From the NCBI GenBank assembly GCA_009702205.1, contig WLIM01000052.1, positions 1 to 7,522 on the forward strand: 7,522 nucleotides of DNA, given 5' to 3'. Position numbers and translations under genes: made by a program. Below are positions 6,258 through 7,522 of the stretch, in pieces (position 1 is the stretch's first letter; every line of letters starts with the position of its first letter). The notes under the pieces are model-generated. The model saw nothing but the letters and a program-made list of their open reading frames with translations, had not been told where the DNA came from and did no database searches. The DNA comes from Actinomycetota bacterium. Lineage in GTDB: Bacteria; Actinomycetota; Actinomycetes; Nanopelagicales; Nanopelagicaceae.

Positions 6258-7379
6258 TTAACGATTAAACGCATCTCTAAAGCGACCGAAGAAACCCGCA
6301 GAGTGCTGGTTTGCCCGAGTATGAATTTCAACATCTTCCCCGCTCTCGCCGCGAGCCTTAGCTAAGGATTTCAAAAGTTCTTCTTGTTCTTTATTTAATT
6401 TAGTTGGAGTGCTCACTTCAACGTGCACAATTAAGTCGCCACGACCATGTCCGCGTAATTTATTCATACCAAGATCTTTTACGACAACAGTTCCGCCGCT
6501 TACAAATCCAGGTTTAATAGTTATCTCTTGTGGGCCATCTAAAGTATCTATTTGAACTTTGCAGCCAAGTGCGGCAGAAGTCATTGGAATAATTATTGAG
6601 ATATGAAGATTATTTCCATCTCGTACTAGGAATTCATGTGGGGCTTCAATAATTTCAACATATAAATCTCCAGCTGGGCCACCGCCAGGTCCTACTTCAC
6701 CAGCACCACTCATCTGAATTCGATTTCCAGTTTCAACACCAGCAGGAATCTTTATAGGAATAACTTTTCTAGATCTCACACGGCCATCGCCTGCGCATTC
6801 ACCACATGGATCTGAAATCACGCTGCCATAACCTTGGCAAGCAGCACATGGACGACTTGTCATAACTTGGCCAATAATTGAACGAGTTACTTGTTGGGTC
6901 TCACCGCGACCCTTACAAATTCCACACATATTTGGTTTAGTGCCGTTGGCACAACCAGAGCCAGCACATTTCTCACAACTAACAGCAGTTTCAAGATTTA
7001 GTTCACGTTCCGCACCGAAACATGCTTCTGCTAAATCTAATTCGACTCTAATGAGTGCATCTTGCCCGGCACGCATTCGCGCTCTTGGCCCACGATTAGA
7101 AGAACCACCGCCAAAGAAAGCATCCATAATGTCGCCGAAGCCAAAGTTTTGGCCGCCACTAAATTGTGAAAACGGATCCCCACCTAAGTCGTAGCGTTGA
7201 CGCTTTTCTGGATCGCTTAATATCTCGTAAGCAGTTGTTATCTCTTTAAATTTTTCCGATGCATTTGGATCGGGATTTACATCAGGATGATATTCCCGGG
7301 CTAGTTTGCGATAAACCTTCTTAATTTCATCGAAAGAGGAGTCGCGATCAACGCCAAGGGTTGCGTAGTAATCAGCCAT
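6258..7379 (-). CDS. dnaJ: Chaperone DnaJ (type I Hsp40, DnaJ2-like by context)
   Basis: Co-chaperone that delivers unfolded proteins to DnaK and stimulates its ATPase. It has 373 residues and the full type I layout. The J domain spans 4-66 with HPD at 31-33. A short Gly/Phe-rich linker runs from about 66 to 92. Four CxxCxGxG zinc repeats begin at C135, C152, C178 and C192. Two C-terminal substrate-binding beta domains lie at about 201-325, and a positively charged tail ends the protein. No motif is missing. The ATG at 7379 directly follows the hrcA TAG (TAGATG), with AAGG 5 nt upstream. Actinobacteria often have two DnaJ proteins, one in the dnaK operon and one after hrcA; this is the hrcA-linked one, commonly called DnaJ2. 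Co-transcription with hrcA suggests heat-responsive control, but any CIRCE operator would lie outside the window. Confidence 0.96.
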   Translation of the reverse strand: MADYYATLGVDRDSSFDEIKKVYRKLAREYHPDVNPDPNASEKFKEITTAYEILSDPEKRQRYDLGGDPFSQFSGGQNFGFGDIMDAFFGGGSSNRGPRARMRAGQDALIRVELDLAEACFGAERELNLETAVSCEKCAGSGCANGTKPNMCGICKGRGETQQVTRSIIGQVMTSRPCAACQGYGSVISDPCGECAGDGRVRSRKVIPIKIPAGVETGNRIQMSGAGEVGPGGGPAGDLYVEIIEAPHEFLVRDGNNLHISIIIPMTSAALGCKVQIDTLDGPQEITIKPGFVSGGTVVVKDLGMNKLRGHGRGDLIVHVEVSTPTKLNKEQEELLKSLAKARGESGEDVEIHTRANQHSAGFFGRFRDAFNR

Positions 7380-7522
7380 CTACGCCTTATCCCCTAAGAA
7401 ATGTCCGATGTAACGCGCAACAGTATTTACGGCAGCCATAGAGCTGGCGTAATCCATTCGCGTTGGCCCCAAAATGCCAAGTGCACCGTGATTAGCACTT
7501 CCAGTTCCATAACTCATTGAAA
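7380..7522 (-). CDS. hrcA: Heat-inducible repressor HrcA, C-terminal fragment (cut by window edge)
   Basis: The minus strand reads through from the window edge for 46 complete codons to a TAG at 7380-7382, without another stop. The peptide contains GALGILGPTRMDY followed by SSMAAVNTVARYIG, the typical C-terminal end of HrcA. HrcA binds CIRCE operators and represses heat-shock genes such as groEL, usually needing GroE for folding. The DNA-binding N-terminus and the promoter are outside the window. The immediate dnaJ downstream is the standard actinobacterial hrcA-dnaJ2 arrangement and supports the assignment. Confidence 0.93.
   Translation of the reverse strand, partial: SMSYGTGSANHGALGILGPTRMDYASSMAAVNTVARYIGHFLGDKA

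Overview
This window looks like a gene-dense piece of a streamlined, low-GC actinobacterial chromosome. Three things point there: the gene order hrcA-dnaJ-rsmE-(HIT)-phoH-ybeY-corC-cytidine-deaminase-like, which I know from actinobacteria such as Mycobacterium and Streptomyces; actinobacterial-style protein sequences; and a base composition of roughly 40-45% GC by eye, far below most actinobacteria. Almost no DNA lies between genes. A freshwater planktonic lineage such as Nanopelagicales (acI) would fit, but that placement is inference.

Every supported gene is on the minus strand, so transcription runs from the high-coordinate end to the low-coordinate end. In that order: the last 46 codons of hrcA (heat-shock repressor), dnaJ (co-chaperone), rsmE (16S rRNA methyltransferase), a HIT-family nucleotide-binding protein, phoH (ATPase), ybeY (endoribonuclease), a CorC/HlyC-type CBS protein lacking its usual membrane domain, a cytidine-deaminase-like protein without zinc ligands, a fumarylacetoacetate-hydrolase-family enzyme, gltX (glutamyl-tRNA synthetase) and a tRNA-Gln with anticodon CUG.

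Neighbouring genes overlap by 4 or 11 nt, abut exactly, or are separated by 5 to 36 nt. No stretch longer than about 40 nt lacks a gene, and I see no internal promoter or rho-independent terminator. The simplest reading is one long transcript with translational coupling. Its themes are protein folding under stress (hrcA, dnaJ), ribosome maturation and RNA quality control (rsmE, ybeY, phoH) and charging of Glu/Gln tRNAs (gltX, tRNA-Gln).

The window is mostly conserved core genome, and I found no clear new defence, mobile or biosynthetic system. The points that deserve a second look are the domain-reduced CorC protein, its catalytically dead deaminase-like neighbour, and the apparent junction near 2395-2421. 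There, two actinobacterial gene blocks that are separate in Mycobacterium tuberculosis sit back to back, with era absent from its expected place.
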